Assembly: GCA_037074705.1 (NCBI GenBank)
Contig: CM073590.1
Span: 2,478,001-2,542,000, forward strand
Reading direction: 5' to 3'
Length of the DNA: 64,000 nt
Origin: Zhengitettix transpicula
Lineage: Eukaryota > Arthropoda > Insecta > Orthoptera > Tetrigidae
Each line of letters starts with the position of its first letter. Position 1 is the first letter of the stretch. Made by a program: the position numbers and the translations under genes. The notes below the pieces were generated by a model. It made no database searches. It was not told where the DNA came from and saw only the letters and a program-made list of their open reading frames with translations. Positions 33,351-47,010 of the stretch are shown here, piece by piece.

Positions 33351-35654
33351 AATAACTTCACCCGAAAAGCCTTCACTCTTTGATTATTTTTATGTTGTTC
33401 TTAATTTGATAATAAAATATTAAAATATGTGTTATTTCTTCAATTTGGTTGGATATATTTCGCGGCATCCGTAACCCATTCCTCATTAATTTGTTTTACT
33501 GACTAGTCCAAGATCATGCGATTACCCCACAGGTAGTTACGTCACATTATATCGTTTCACTATCAATTTGTTTATTTAATACATTTTCCTAATTATCTCT
33601 AACTACGAGATTATATTTTTCTCGTATCAAGACAAGAAAAATTTGTATTATCCTCTTTCATCATTAAACCGTAAAAATAAAAGTGAATTGGGCAGCCTTA
33701 ATTGTGTTCGAACGTTTTGATGTGAAAAGCGATCAAAATCAGCGCGACAGGCGTGAATTTTACTGACATAGATTTTGGATACTCTAATACATAAAAAGTA
33801 ACCTAAAATTACTCTATTCCAAGCCAAGTGCAGGCAAGATTTTTATTTTGTTATAGATGATACACACTTAGTATAGGCCTATAGCCTCATACAACAAACA
33901 TTAATCTGAATACCATTCGAAAAATTCAATGACATCCAAGAAGCTTCTTTGAATAATTCAAAGAAATAACTCAAATAATGCTCTAAGCGAAAATTATATA
34001 ATTTTTTAAATATAATGTTAGCTCAGATACTTTTATTGTTTTCATTATTATCTAGGATGTCTGTATGTGTTCCGGGAAATGAACTGCATGTAGTCTCATA
34101 TGGTGTTAATAATTTTAATAGGTTGAAGCTTTCGACCTATTTAATTTTTAAGGTCTATATAATTTATATTGGCTAATAATTATTAACATTCATCATTGTA
34201 AGATTTTAGTCTTAAAGCTAGTCATTCAAAAGCACCTTACACGCCAGAAGGGGTATTGTTGTCTTTCACGACGTGTTAGATAGTTTTAAATCAGTAACTT
34301 TAAGGTTAAAATCTTACAGTGATTAATGTTAATAACAATCTTTGGCGGGTTGTACAGCTTACTAAAATATAACTTTTGTATAGGAATGTGTTTTCGGAAG
34401 TGACGCGTTGAGATATGAAAAAGAAAAAAAAGTTTATTTAGTTCTTCATCGCAAAGCGCTTTCTTTCCAGCAATGTTTGCAATAAATGCTCAAAATTGCG
34501 ACCGCCGACAGTAATGTGATTTGGCAATGCTGTGGGTAGAGGGCAGTAGTGTGCCTGGGCCATCTTCCATCTGCACGAAATACGTCATTTTCAGTTACAT
34601 TCATCAGTTAGCAAAGCACTCCTTCGACGATACCAAGCATGTATGCAAGTTGTAAAGAGGTTGAAAATCATCAACATGACTAAAGTTTTTTCGTATTAAA
34701 ATTATGAACGGTTTATTTTCCCCGAATATTGATCTGAGAAATCTCTACATATTTTTGTGTGATCGAAACTTTCTTACATTCTATCTATTATATATTGCTC
34801 GCCGTATTTTATATTTTATTTCAACTAGTTTCCGTTTTATTCTCTACAACATATTCGTCATGTATTTAATACAATCGCGTTCTAGCACAACCTTAAAAGT
34901 ACACAGTCTCAGAAACGAGAATAATAAAGGCGTTCTAACCACCATTCATCATGGGCTGTCGAGGTCTGGCAATTTGTGAAAATTATGGATAACTGGTTCC
35001 AGCTAGCCAGTTATTCCCAGGTCAAAGACATACTACGCACGACTGCCTAACATTTGACAAAGGACATTGGTACTTGTAAAATACAACCCATAATAAATTG
35101 GATATTATCATCTGTAAATTGCTCAGAATAGTTTAGTTATAATTGTGAGAAGATTAAATTATTTGGCATTTGATATGGAACCAGTTAAGTTTAGAGTGCG
35201 GATAAACAATACACAACAAACAGATGACAAGTTTGTTTGAAAACCCAGTATATTTCAATTATAATTCCGTGTTTTAAAACAGTTTGGTTACGTTGACAAC
35301 TTCAGCGCGTATTTTTGAGATCATAATCGAAAAATTATGTGTACATAAGCCAAATGCCACTACTAATTAAAGTCACTATAATTTATTTTCAGAAATATTT
35401 TAGTTCATTAGAACCACCACAAAAACTTTGTTAGGTAAATAATGCAGCAAAAAATTAACTGGTACTACAGCAAAGTTATTTTCATGTGCGTTTGCTACGT
35501 TTGACCACAGCAGACGGCGAGAAGAGTTTTCCTTAATGATTCAAACATTATTTAGACGATAATACTTCATTACAGACGGCATAATTAATCGTCAATACAT
35601 TTCTGTGTGAAACATGCGGTTGGTCATTTATAAATTTACTCTCATTCTGCGCAA
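33351..35654. other. Unassigned AT-rich DNA
   Basis: No gene recognised. A stretch near 35398-35470 (AACTTTGTTAGGTAAATAAT) recurs in diverged form near 37230-37300. The 91-codon frame 34704-34979 is AT-driven. Confidence 0.4.
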
Positions 35655-36112
35655 GCAAGAATCTTTCTAGAGTGACTGAGAGGGCTTCCTTCGGATATGC
35701 ATTTTCCTCTCTCCGTTTTTGAACTAAGGTTCCCACAAGCCGAGGCACCTGGACCTGTTTTGAGAGGTGTATGTTCCGGAGTCATACGGTAAGAGTTGTT
35801 CTCTTTTACCATTGGAATGTATTATCATTTTTCTGTGAAACTGGTTGAGGCACGGAGAAGGGAATGCTGCGTCCCCTCTCCCGCCATCGGAAGTACGTGG
35901 GACAAGTTCCAAGTGCCTGACGTACAAATGAAGGTTTTCTAGGGTTTGTCCTGCATCACTTTTAGTCGAATGCTGGGTAGTATCCTTAAACTAAATCACG
36001 GGGGCCCTAGTTAACCCTTGGATACCTTCCTCTACCTTACCGCAGCCCCCCTTTCAAATTCCTTCTTAAGCTATTAGAGGGCAGTATGTGTATTACCCTA
36101 TACATTGCCTGA
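35655..36112 (+). repeat. Family G, sense copy
   Basis: In sense order: CTCTCTCCGTTTTTGAACTA, AGGTTCCCACAAGCCGAGGC, GTATGTTCCGGAGTCATACG, GGGAAGGACG-like parts, GGGTTTGTCCTGCATCAC and CCCCCCTTTCAAATTCC. It ends at GTGTATTACCCTATACAT. The minus frames 35548-35927 lie in it and are incidental. Confidence 0.75.
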
Positions 36113-38284
36113 CTGCTCCTTCTTTTTCTCTTCGTGGAGCAATTTCAATGTTCCTTGCATGCTAAAATAGTTCCATATCACCATTTGAAGATGGCATTGA
36201 ATAATTTTGTTTTTTCTGACTGCTCCATTCCTGAGGAAGCCATTGTCAAATCAACCGTTTGTAGCCATATGCAAGTCTAAATGTAACTATTATTTCATTG
36301 CACTTTGATAATAATTTTAGAGAATTTTTAGCAATTTATTAATATTGTACTATTTGTCTGTGTTTTGTGTAATTTGTTTTACAAGATCTGTACTGGAGGC
36401 TTGTTGTTCACTCACTTCGTATTTTGTATATTTTTTACTTAAGTGTTTTTAATTAATTACAATTATATTATAAAAATAATTATTAAATACTTAACCGTTC
36501 CCTATCTTCAAAATGATGCAAAAAATTTGTGTCTAAGAAAATACCTATCGATAAGAGTGTGGTGTTGGTGACGAAGAAAATAATTCTGTAAACGCAAATC
36601 TGAGGGCCAGAATCCAAAGCGAACATTCACTTGAGTATTTACCATACAGCACTCTTTGTTACTTTCGTAGGGTGTAAACACTGTAGGCACCACAATCTTT
36701 GTACTCCTGACGAAAAGGAAAAAGTTTCGCAGAATTTTGTCTGTTTAAGGGCAACTTCATTATCTATTTGTTCATTTTCGGACGTTCTTTATCTATTATA
36801 ATTTTTACTATTATGTTTTAATAAATTTTATTTTTCTAAACTTCGACTTCATACTCATTCAAGTTTGAAACTTACCAATAAATATAAATTACCAAACTTA
36901 CCAATAAATATAAATTTATTTGAAGTATGCATACTTGAATTATCATAGAATTTGTGAACCATTAACTCAAATAAAGATAATTACGCATTACAATAATTTA
37001 TGTGGTTTTATTCTGTGTCCTTGATTAATTTACAGCACAAATACATATCTTACAAACTATTTATTCGTGTATTTCCAATATTTTGCTCAATGTATATTTC
37101 ATGAAGGCTTCCATCTAACTTATTCAAACCCAGTATCAATGCCCTTGATGCTCGTTCATTTTGGAGAGTTTATTTGGTAATCGAATCATACAAAAACTAT
37201 TGCTCTTCTTCTCATAAATATCTTAGTTTACTAGGACCACAAGTAAAACTTCGTTGAATAAAGAATGCCGTAAAAAATTATTGGTTACTGAACTCTCGAG
37301 TAACGCCATATTACAGACGATGGTTTGCTGTGATAACGCTCATAAATAATGTATTTATTTCATTATACGCTGATAATATTAAAATTACATGTCTTACGAC
37401 TTCTGCTACACTACTTTTATTAACCTCAAATCTGGACGAACGCGCGCACTTTCTCGTAAAGTTGACATTATCACTAATTAAATATTCCTGAATTTTGTTA
37501 TAAAGAGGCAGTGAAGCGTTTTAGTTGCACCCTTCTCCAGAAAAATTTCTAATGAAAAAGGCAATTAATTTGTATTATTAACTCAAGTCGAAACTATCGA
37601 CTACAATATGAACGTTATAAGACGTATTTTTTATTTTAAAAATGTTAGCTTATTGCTTTAAAATGGTAACATCCTCTAGCCCAAGCCAACAAGCCGGCAG
37701 AACACTTAAGGTGGCGAAGTCCTACAAGAGGGAAAGTCGGTTTTTGATACACACCAGTTTGCAATATTCGGGAAAGGAAAACTCTGACACAGTTTAATAC
37801 GACATAAAATATTATGTTGCTCAAAGTGACGATTTTAATTTATATCTCAAAAGTTACAATTTGTCAATTCAAACATAAATAGGGCGCCACCAAATTTTGG
37901 CCCTATAGAAAAAAAATTGCGGGAAACTAAACCACTGTTTATGGTGGAGATTCAACGAGCTGAGACACCGAAACCGACCACGGAGACATTAAAGGCTGGT
38001 CTCAGCTGTGATTCCTCCTAACCGGCAGGTAAATTATGGAGTATCAAGTCCGAAATCAGTCCACGTCGGTTGATGACCAGGTGATTCTGTTAATGTTTTT
38101 TCTGGAATATGCATGAATTAGTGGGAATACTGATGCAAAAATTATAATAATCAATTACAAAACTCATCCGATGCTACACGCAGCGGCTGGCGTCCTTATT
38201 TCGCCTGATTTTTTTAATAGTCTTTTTCCAGTGGCTGATTAAAAAAAAATCATCAGTGACACTATGCTTCCAACTATAATGCCC
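36113..38284. other. Unassigned AT-rich DNA
   Basis: Contains a 26-bp tandem duplication near 36867-36911 (ACTTACCAATAAATATAAAT twice) and the diverged repeat near 37230-37300. No gene recognised. Confidence 0.4.
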
Positions 38285-38703
38285 ACTAAGCACTGTGAGA
38301 GCTGTTCTCTCGAAGGTAGAACCTTTCTGGAGAGACGGAGACGGCTACCTTTAGGGATGCCATGTCCTCTCTCCGTTTTTGAACTAAGCTTCCCAAAACC
38401 CAGTTTAGAGAGGTGTGTTTCGGGGATTATACGGTAACAGTTGTTCTCTTTTCCCGTTGGAACGTATCATTTTTCTGTAACAACTGATCGACGCACGGAG
38501 AAGGGAATTCTGCGTCTCAACTTCAAGCCCCTTTCCCGCCATCGGAAGGGCGTGGAACAAGTATCAACCACCCGACCTACTTGATGCAGGTTTTCTAGGG
38601 TTTGTCCTGTATCATTTTTAGGCGAATGTCGGGTAGGATACCCCGGGGTCCCTAGTTAACCCTTGGCTACCTTCCTCTACCCTTCCGCATCCCCCCTTTC
38701 TAT
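38285..38703 (+). repeat. Family G, sense copy
   Basis: Carries GAGAGCTGTTCTCTCG, CCTCTCTCCGTTTTTGAACT, CATTTTTAGGCGAATGTCGG and CTACCCTTCCGCATCCCCCC. It is related to the copy at 35.7 kb: both have a CATTTTTCTGTGA/TAAC variant in the middle, so they belong to one subfamily. Confidence 0.75.
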
Positions 38704-40274
38704 GCTATTTTCTTAAATTTGTATTGCATCGTTCTTCATTTGTGTATTCATTGCGTGTATTCTTTTATTCTCTCGCACTTCGTATTTCTTTCCCTCCAAA
38801 TATGGTGAACTGTCCAGTATATGAACAAATATGGACAACATTCTTTTATCTTAGCCGACATCCTGTGGTAAACATTGACAGCGCGAAAAATTGTTTCCAA
38901 CAAATGCTCTATAATTTTTCTAAAGTTGTCAACGTATGCTGGCAACATTGTTGCCAACCCGGTGTAAACTTGGTTTAAGTTGTTACGTTGTAAAAAGGAG
39001 GAAGGATAGTTTAGACTCATTAGCGGTTTGCGTGATGCGACGTCCTACATAAGATCCTGTGGTACCTTGCCAAATTACCTGTTGTATTTCTCCACAACAT
39101 TTAGACAACCTTCGACAAATCCTGTCTCTCTCTCTCTCTCATTGAAACAATTTTTCACATGATCCTTGAGTTACTTTCCGCTTCCCATCGTAAAGATATT
39201 TTTACAAGCCATTGATCAGTAAGAATAATAAAGCATTATGGAATATTTCTTTAAATTCTGCACTGTATAAGTAAACTAACACACTATATTTCTTCGTACT
39301 TACACCATCAGAGGTATTGAGTTATCAAAACGTGAGTTGAATCAAGTCCAAATAAATTCACAAGTACACTGCAGGCATGTTGTTTTCATTAGCTTTAAAA
39401 ACGATGCGAAAATAGACGCTGGAATTTTTTTTCCCAGAAACAGAATAGTTTAAGGAGCTGACTCTTCCATTGCTTTCTTAGTATAATATAAAACATTGCC
39501 TGATATATTCATGAAACACTCGTTCATTTCCCGGCAGTTACATTAATTTACAACTTTCATTAATAATTTCTATATCTCTGTATAATCTGCACTATTTTTC
39601 AAGATATCAGTAGCTTTCTCGAGCACGAAGATTTGAAGTATTTTTAATTTTACAAAACGTATTATAACTGAACACACAAACTGACAGCAGTAATAATGAA
39701 GCTATATACAGTCACCAACGTATATTTATTATTTCATAAAAATAGTTAGCCTTCAACCCTACTGGGATATTCATCCTCAAACAATGCGGTTGAAACGGTA
39801 AGAGATAAACATAAATTGTATGTTGTTTACTGTTCGTATTATGTTTAAAACTAATATTAAACTTATTTGTCAATCCGCCTTCAAAGAAATCTTGTAGCAA
39901 GAATATATTCATGTTGATCATTTCTCTGCGGTGAACCCATGTGGCCAAATGTTGAATTATTCTCCCTATCAGGACTGTGGACTCAAACTTAATAGTAGGA
40001 ATAGCGCGAATGAATCAGTCAGGCCTAGGGAGCGACTTGAAAGGTGTCGGTACAGGTTTGATTTTAGCAGAGATCGCCACCTACACATGTGCAAGCGTCA
40101 AAGCAATCGGCAATTGACAGAAGATTTTTGTTGTTAGTTTTTTCTGGCAACTATACCGACTCTCCAACAATACGATCATCGTTCTTTCGCTTCACAATAG
40201 AGATGGACAAATCCGTTTGTTTAGTGATCGGATCTGAACCACTCGTTCGGTCGAGTCATGAATCATCGCTCTTT

Positions 40275-40275
<1 letters not shown>
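38704..40275. other. Unassigned DNA
   Basis: Overlapping frames on both strands at 38724-39020 have no motif. A short (TC)n tract lies at 39124-39140. Nothing else recognised. Confidence 0.4.

Positions 40276-40326
<51 letters not shown>
40276..40326. repeat. (AT)n microsatellite at left end of unit P1
   Basis: About 50 bases of perfect TA repeat directly precede the TGTATT start of the LTR-like unit. Confidence 0.92.
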
Positions 40327-40329
<3 letters not shown>

Positions 40330-41283
40330 ATTTTCGAAGTATATTTTGTGAGACGCGCAGAACTCCAGTGTGTTTTTGGGAGGCAGCGGAGAAATATAGA
40401 AAATCAGAAAGTGTGTATTTGGGAGGCAAGGCTGTATATAGTATAACAGCTATAATATTCAGAACGATCTACGGTTTGGAGTCTATGAACAAATAACTGC
40501 AACGATACTACACCGACTGTTGTTCGGAGTCTAGCCTACATTCACGAGTTAGACATTTCTTCAATTATTGGGAGCCAGGTTAATGCATCCAGCAAATAAC
40601 CAAACTTTGAGAATGGTAGTATGATATTGATGGAGAGAACAGCGAAGCAAGTGTTGTGAGTAAACTTGGCAAGCAGAAAGTGTTGCTTATTAAATTCTGT
40701 GTATAATGGCCTGTCTTTAAAGTGTTAATAATAACCGTGTGTGTGTTGCGAGCCCATTTCTTAGTACAATAGAACTGTAAGGTAAAACTGCACAAATTAT
40801 CATCTGTAAACCCGCCAGTAAATGATTATCGTCAGATTTCCGAGTTCAGATTTCATACTGTACTGATTGTTTCAAATTAATGTTTTAATAACTTTGTAAA
40901 ATTAATAGTTTAACATAAATATTATTTATTGAAGGCCCGATAGTCGGCCCTGAGATCTAACCGAGATATATTGTCAAGTTTTAAAATGTAATATAACTTC
41001 TGTAATTTGTTTTAGTAAATTTAAACTATTGGAAGGCTCAAAATAGTGATTGTAATTGAAATCCACTCATTAAATTTTAATTTGCTGATAATTTAAGAGT
41101 AATTACTACAAAAATTGGAACGTCAACGTGAGGCATTTTTTTATTAAATTGTTTAAAAGGTAAAATCATTACAAATTGACGTTTCAACGTGGCGATTTAA
41201 ATTGTCTGTTTATATTGAATAATACAAAATTGACGCTTCAACATGGCGATTTAAATTTTTATTTATTTATAATGAATATTACA
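40327..41283 (+). mobile_element. LTR-like unit P1 with three primer-site-like repeats
   Basis: Starts TGTATTTTCGAAGTA and ends ATTACA at 41283; (AT)n lies on the left and ATACACACA on the right. The core is GGCCCGATAGTCGGCCCTGA near 40934. The 3' end holds three successive units: TTGGAACGTCAACGTGAGGC (41115), TTGACGTTTCAACGTGGCG (41176) and TTGACGCTTCAACATGGCG (41230). Each is preceded by an ATTACA-like end. Its sister at 51020-51847 has one such unit. No protein-coding sequence is present. Confidence 0.72.
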
Positions 41284-41317
41284 ATACACACACACACACA
41301 CATACATATATATATAA
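41284..41317. repeat. (CA)n(TA)n microsatellite
   Basis: ATACACACACACACACATAC followed by ATATATATATA. It is a mixed tract at the right edge of unit P1. Confidence 0.88.
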
Positions 41318-44300
41318 TAAGCCACGATTCACCAAAATCAATCTTACCTAGTTTGCATGAATTATCACTTGATTTTCAAGTCAAATTTGGCTTTCGTATT
41401 TGTTAATAATTAAAGAAAATTATAAAAATAAAATAAAAGATTATATGGACTCACTTTTATACCAGTGTGTGATTTGGAATATGTCCGAACTTAAATCGTA
41501 AATGTGTGCTTTATATCAATTTAAGTTACGTATTATGATAATAATTTCCGAGAGTTAGAAAAATAAAATTCTCTATATTGCTAAAGGAATGAATTAACAA
41601 TTCTTAAGGGTGTTTCCATAGCGGCTCGTGAGTTTTTACGAGGATAATTATAATTCATATTTATAATACTACAACAGTGATAATGTTATCAATACTGTAC
41701 GACAAAAATACCCGACAAAAATACCCGACACGTTAGATGCTACATTTCTAATTCCTCAGACGAGGACTAATGGAATAAAATAAATCAAATAACAATCATA
41801 TCAAAGTCTACATAATTTCCAATAGTGTTTAATTTTTAAAAGATTTTAAAACCGGAATAATTTATCACAAAGTTGAAACACATTTCTAACTCGAAAGTAT
41901 TATAAATTTTCGTAAATTTAGGAAGAATGATGTTTTATTAATTTTATTTATGTGCTGTAACACATACGCACATATGATACAGCCGTCTCTGGGTGTTCCA
42001 CATCTGTCAGATGTTTATTGCTGCATGTTTTTGTGGAACATTTGCGAAACATTAATAAAAAAAAGAAAGCTGATTCTCTATTCTATATTAACTAACCTTC
42101 ATAACCTGATTCTCTATTGTATATTAATTAACCTTCATGATCGATTAATTTGACTTATATTTCCATTACGTTTTCCTATAACTATGTTTACTACGTTCCA
42201 CTGAGCTTTCATCTTAATATAATTTGCTAAATACTACTAATTATAAAGAGCTGTGAGAACGTTTTTGCATATCCCTGTATAGAAATTATATTAATTTCAA
42301 AACTTTTGTGACGGGAAGGATTCTTTAAGTTTGTACAAGTGACATAATATTTGCCTTGACACCCTAATGTATTGCGTTATACATGCATGCTGGACATCAA
42401 AATTGATTTTAGTATAGGAAAATTGTCAATTATTGGAAGAAAATACTTTAACGGAATCATATTCTCCCTTCATTTATAACGTTGACCCAGAGAACTCCTT
42501 GGTGTTTTGTCAGAAATCCTTTATAAATTAGCTTGACAAAGTATTCTAGTATTTGATACCCTTAAAATTAGTTTGCTTAGATGGAACAGATATTCAGATA
42601 TGAGCATTAATTGACGTTTGTGATCTGAGATAGCGGTGTCGATGACATTTACCAACTGGTAAAGACAAGCAGAGGAAAAAGGGCTCACTGGAGTAGCCGA
42701 TTTTATGTAACAGGAATACGTAATAAGATGTCAGCAACTCAAGGATTAGCATTTTCCTGGTATCGCTCAGAATATCCAGGTTAAAGACTCCGCCCAGGAT
42801 AGCAATAGTTTTTCTAAAATTACAAGAAAATCATCAGAATTTCTTTCGGCTTGTTGCACGTAGACCCATATTCTCACATCTGTTTAGTTTCCGAAAGCAA
42901 AGTTTCAATTATTTCCTCTATATCAAAAATTGAAACGTACACTGTAAGTAGTTATTCATACACATTTAGTAGATATTGTAATATTGTATGCCAAATAGTT
43001 ATGCACTACATCTCACATAGTTATACGTTTATACTTCATACACTTTATTTTACTGATATACGTGATTAGATCCTCGCTCATAGCAGTCACGGCAGAAATA
43101 TAATTTTCGTGGCTGTTATTAGCGAGATTTTAATCGTTTATATTGTAATGAGGTAAAATTTTGAATTCCTTAAACATTGTTGGAAAAATAAAATAAAATT
43201 GTCAAGGACTTGGAGAGTCTTGAGAAAACCGAAATCTAAGGGTTGCAGGGGTGAGTGACAACGGCCAGCCTTTTGTTGAGAGGGTTCGGCTCTGAAAATT
43301 TGTGACGGTCAATTTCTCACATCTGTTTGACAGACGAGAAAATTGCGAACAGATGCTGCTGAGTGTCCGTATAAATCGGACGTAAACTAAAATATAAATG
43401 TGTTTGCAGGGCAAGATTATATATGTAAAATGTGAAAAGTCGTCAAAGTGGAAGTTATAGTGTGACGTTTGGATGGAAAAGTGATGTTAATTAAAAAGCT
43501 GAGTATTGTGAAAGAAAAGTGTAAACGGAAGAATATTGGAATGTTGTACAGAAAATAATTCAAGACAGCTAGACGGCTTGCAGAAAGGTGGACGATAAAC
43601 GGAGCAGACACAAGCACTGCAGCTAAGATTTAATGGTAAATGAAATTGTAAAATAAATTAGTTCATATTTCCACAAAAGTTTTGCCAATCTCCTCACGCA
43701 AAACAGCATGTGAAGGGGAACTCCCGTGAGGGTTGGGGTAGACTAGTGTGACATATAAAAATAATGAACAAATCTATCGTGATTGGTCACTATTGAATAT
43801 AGTATCAATATCAGCCTCCATAGACTTCAGCGGTCGGCGTCAACGGGAAAATAATAGGCCAAACATTACGAGGTTACTGTCAAATTCATAGTTTTGGTGG
43901 TTGCTGAGTTAAATAGTGACACACACTCTCCATGAAACTTAAGTTGACGTTCGGCCCCACAGTCACTGGTTTAGATAGTTGCATATAAAAATAAGAAGAC
44001 TGCACGTAATTATAATGAGCAACAGCAGACTAATGAAACAATTCTGGATGGTAATTCAGGAGGGAGAAGGCAGGTCGGGGGACTAAAAATAAAATGACGG
44101 GAGAAGTAGAAAAGAACCAAAGAGAGTTGATAGTGAGATAGCGAAGAAGGTAAGCCAGAGATAGAGAAGAATGGGTTTTAATTTTTAAAGAGGCCAAGGC
44201 TCTCGGAAGGTCGTAGAGTCAATATTTGTGTTTGTGTTAGAGAACCGTTTTCAGGAGATAAGTGGGTCGTTTAACAATGTTGCTCGAGTTTAATCTTTCT

Positions 44301-46369
44301 GATCTATAGGGGTTAGTTTTCCTTCCTACAAAATGAATAACTGTCCTGTATTCATATTTCTGAAGACTTAATGAAAATTTGGCGTTTATCACGTCACTCC
44401 CGAAGTAAGGTCATAGGAGATGGAGCAACGTGAGAAATCAGTCAAGCAGACATCTATTAACATAGAACCCAAATCTCATTATCAACAGAGTAAACCCGCA
44501 GTTAATTTAACTCTGAAGAATACAGTACTGGGTTCAGTCTGAATAAAAGTTAAGAATCTTCTCTATACCTCCTAACTATATACCTAAAATTGCAAGAAAT
44601 TAGTACTTCTATTCCTCCAAAGAATTTTTTTTTTCAAAAAGAACGATGAGGGATGAAACTATTTACTTGAAAATATTCACGCAACGTACAATACTATCGT
44701 AATATTAAAAACTTCAATTACTGACTCGATAAATCTGTTTAACAAAGTGCACTAGGCATAAAAATTATATTATATGGATTAATTATTTGGATTAAGTTGT
44801 GTATTTTGGATATATACATTACAGCGTACAGTGGTCTGGAATAAATAGTAATGAAAATTATGAACGGGAATAAATTAGACGAGAAAGCAATCCCTTCATT
44901 CGTAAATGCACCCGTGAAATAATGTGAGTGATAATATTTGTTATTATAAAAAATGTAGTTATTAAAAGAATTAAGATTGTCTAGATTTATTGCCATCGGA
45001 CTTGTTAGCATTAAAAGTTTAACTCCATAAAATGGGTGTATTATAAATTTAAAATAATTGCGGGTAGTGAAGTCGCTTTATTGGTAATATTCAGCTCGGA
45101 ACATCTTGAATTGAAATGGATAACCAGTAAAATTACTCACATCAATTAAAAATTAATCAGTACTGAATATTAATATAAAATGCATTGTTGCGTAAAAATT
45201 GCTACTTGGGGTCTGATTTCAATATATAAAATGAAAGAGAAATGTCCGTGACATTGAAAATGATGATAGACACCGTGGTTAAGGGTCATTTTCAATTGCA
45301 AATATGACGGAGAAAGGAGGTAATTATCACAGATGACACAGCAGCAAGGTCACGAGAGACAAAGCGCTTTCCCCGCAACACCTTTCCCCCAAGTAGTTTG
45401 CCGAGGACGAAAACTCTCTCTTCATTACTCAATGTTTCTAGACACTAGAAAGAGAAAGGGCTTAGAGCTTCAATTTTAACGTTAAGAATCGGATTAGAGT
45501 ATTTTTCAATCAATTCAGTAGAATAGTTCCGATCGTAAAATTACAAACCTTGTTGGTATTGATGGATTTATGCTCTGAATACATTTGGGTGAAGATTGAT
45601 GCAAAACAATTACTTAATATTATGGTTACTAAGCGACCGGTTATCTAAGATAGAAGAAGAATTACAATGAAACTAGGAACGGAGACACTCATCGTTAGCT
45701 TGATATTCAGAAGACAAATTTAGAACTTCAATTTATTGTTATAACCCGGAAAAACAAACTATGTTATAATTTTGTACAGATTTACTAATACGTATATTAA
45801 TGTATTTAAGGATTATATTTTATTAAAGATAAGACAAAATTTCATTAACAGTATTAAGATTAAATACACGATGCTTAGTCATGTATTTATGTATAATAAT
45901 ATTTAGAACTCAATTAATGATCCTCTATTTTCCTGTTGCGATGTGAAATTGTTTGGTATAGAAACTGTGAAGTCTGTGAAGGCATTAAACGTCTACTCGT
46001 CTCAAACTTCTCCATTGCTGCTACAGCTTGCTCCTCCGGTTTGGCTGACTTTTATCACAGGTCTCTCATCAAGCCAGAACTGTACGCTGTTCCTCCAAGA
46101 TCATAAATGTCTCACTACTCTTTTAGGCTCCAAAACTTATGAATTGTTGCTTCACCCCACACTGCGAAAATTCTGCAAAAACAACAGTCTTAGTTGGCGT
46201 AATTAAAAGTAATAAACTAAGTGTCCACATGGGACAGAATAGTCTCGAGTCTATACTAAATAATGGATAAGGACCTAATAGCACTCTCGGAGACAAGCAT
46301 GTGTCGGTATCAAATATTGCACGTGTCACAAGTGAACATGTTCAACCCTGCACTCGTCTTCAGTCTTCT
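41318..46369. other. Unassigned AT-rich DNA
   Basis: The longest stretch without recognised elements. It contains a 36-bp tandem duplication at 42070-42141 and a purine-rich zone at 44040-44190. The frame 45943-46206 has no motif I know. A host intron or gene desert is possible. Confidence 0.4.
42070..42141. repeat. 36-bp tandem duplication
   Basis: CTGATTCTCTATTCTATATT begins the first copy (42070), and the second copy starts at 42106 with four differences in 36. Confidence 0.85.
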
Positions 46370-47010
46370 GCTATTAATATCTCAATAATTCAAAAGCGTT
46401 TGATTTTTTAATTTTATTTCACGGTAATTTAATATTAATTCATCATTGTAATTGAATATTAATTTTTCGTATGCACGATTGATTGGTCTGTAATTCCTCA
46501 GATCCTTCACACTTCTTTCTTTGTGTAAGAGTAGTATAGTTCTATTATTTTCATATCTACGATACACTTTGTATACATGTTTGTTACGATTTGTACAGTT
46601 CCAATCCTTGTATTAGTCCTTTCCACTGGTCTTTTATCAAAACTATATTCTTATGCTGCATACATATTTCTATAGACACCTTGCCCCAGATCTAGTAATC
46701 CTATTCTATCTGTAACATGTTTGTTTTCAATTAGATGAGCTATTACTTTACCTTTTGTCAATGCCTACGTTTATTGCAACTTCTCTTGTTGCAAATAAAA
46801 TCTTCCAACACGGTTTCATTGTATTTCTTCATATCAATTTTTATTGTTTACCTTGCCGTTTTGCATAACTCTGTATATTCTATTATGTTGACATTACGTT
46901 GTTTCAGTGTTCTCTAGCGCATAATCGGTTAGTTTGTGGTCTCGATTCAACTTCGGGCCTCAATCTTCCATTGCGGTCTCTACTTTTTTACTCATCAATT
47001 GTCTTTCAGG
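46370..47010 (-). pseudogene. RTE-like LINE fragment (pre-RT linker and start of RT)
   Basis: On the minus strand the upstream part reads HKLTDYALENTETTKRNVN-like sequence, then NIIEYTELCKTAR and KIDMKKYNETVLEDFICNKR. These match the region between endonuclease and RT in insect endonuclease-reverse transcriptases (IEYTELCK..K-x-D). Then come HLIENKHVTDRIGLLDLGQG and NNRTILLLHKERSVKDLRNY, then RPIN, which is RT motif 1-2 (K-x-x-D-x-x-NYRPIS). A deletion of the intervening part and several frameshifts are evident. It stops before the catalytic domain. The match is by pattern memory only. Confidence 0.65.

Noticed and set aside
45943..46206. 87-codon frame as a host exon
   Set aside because: No motif; leucine-rich by composition only.
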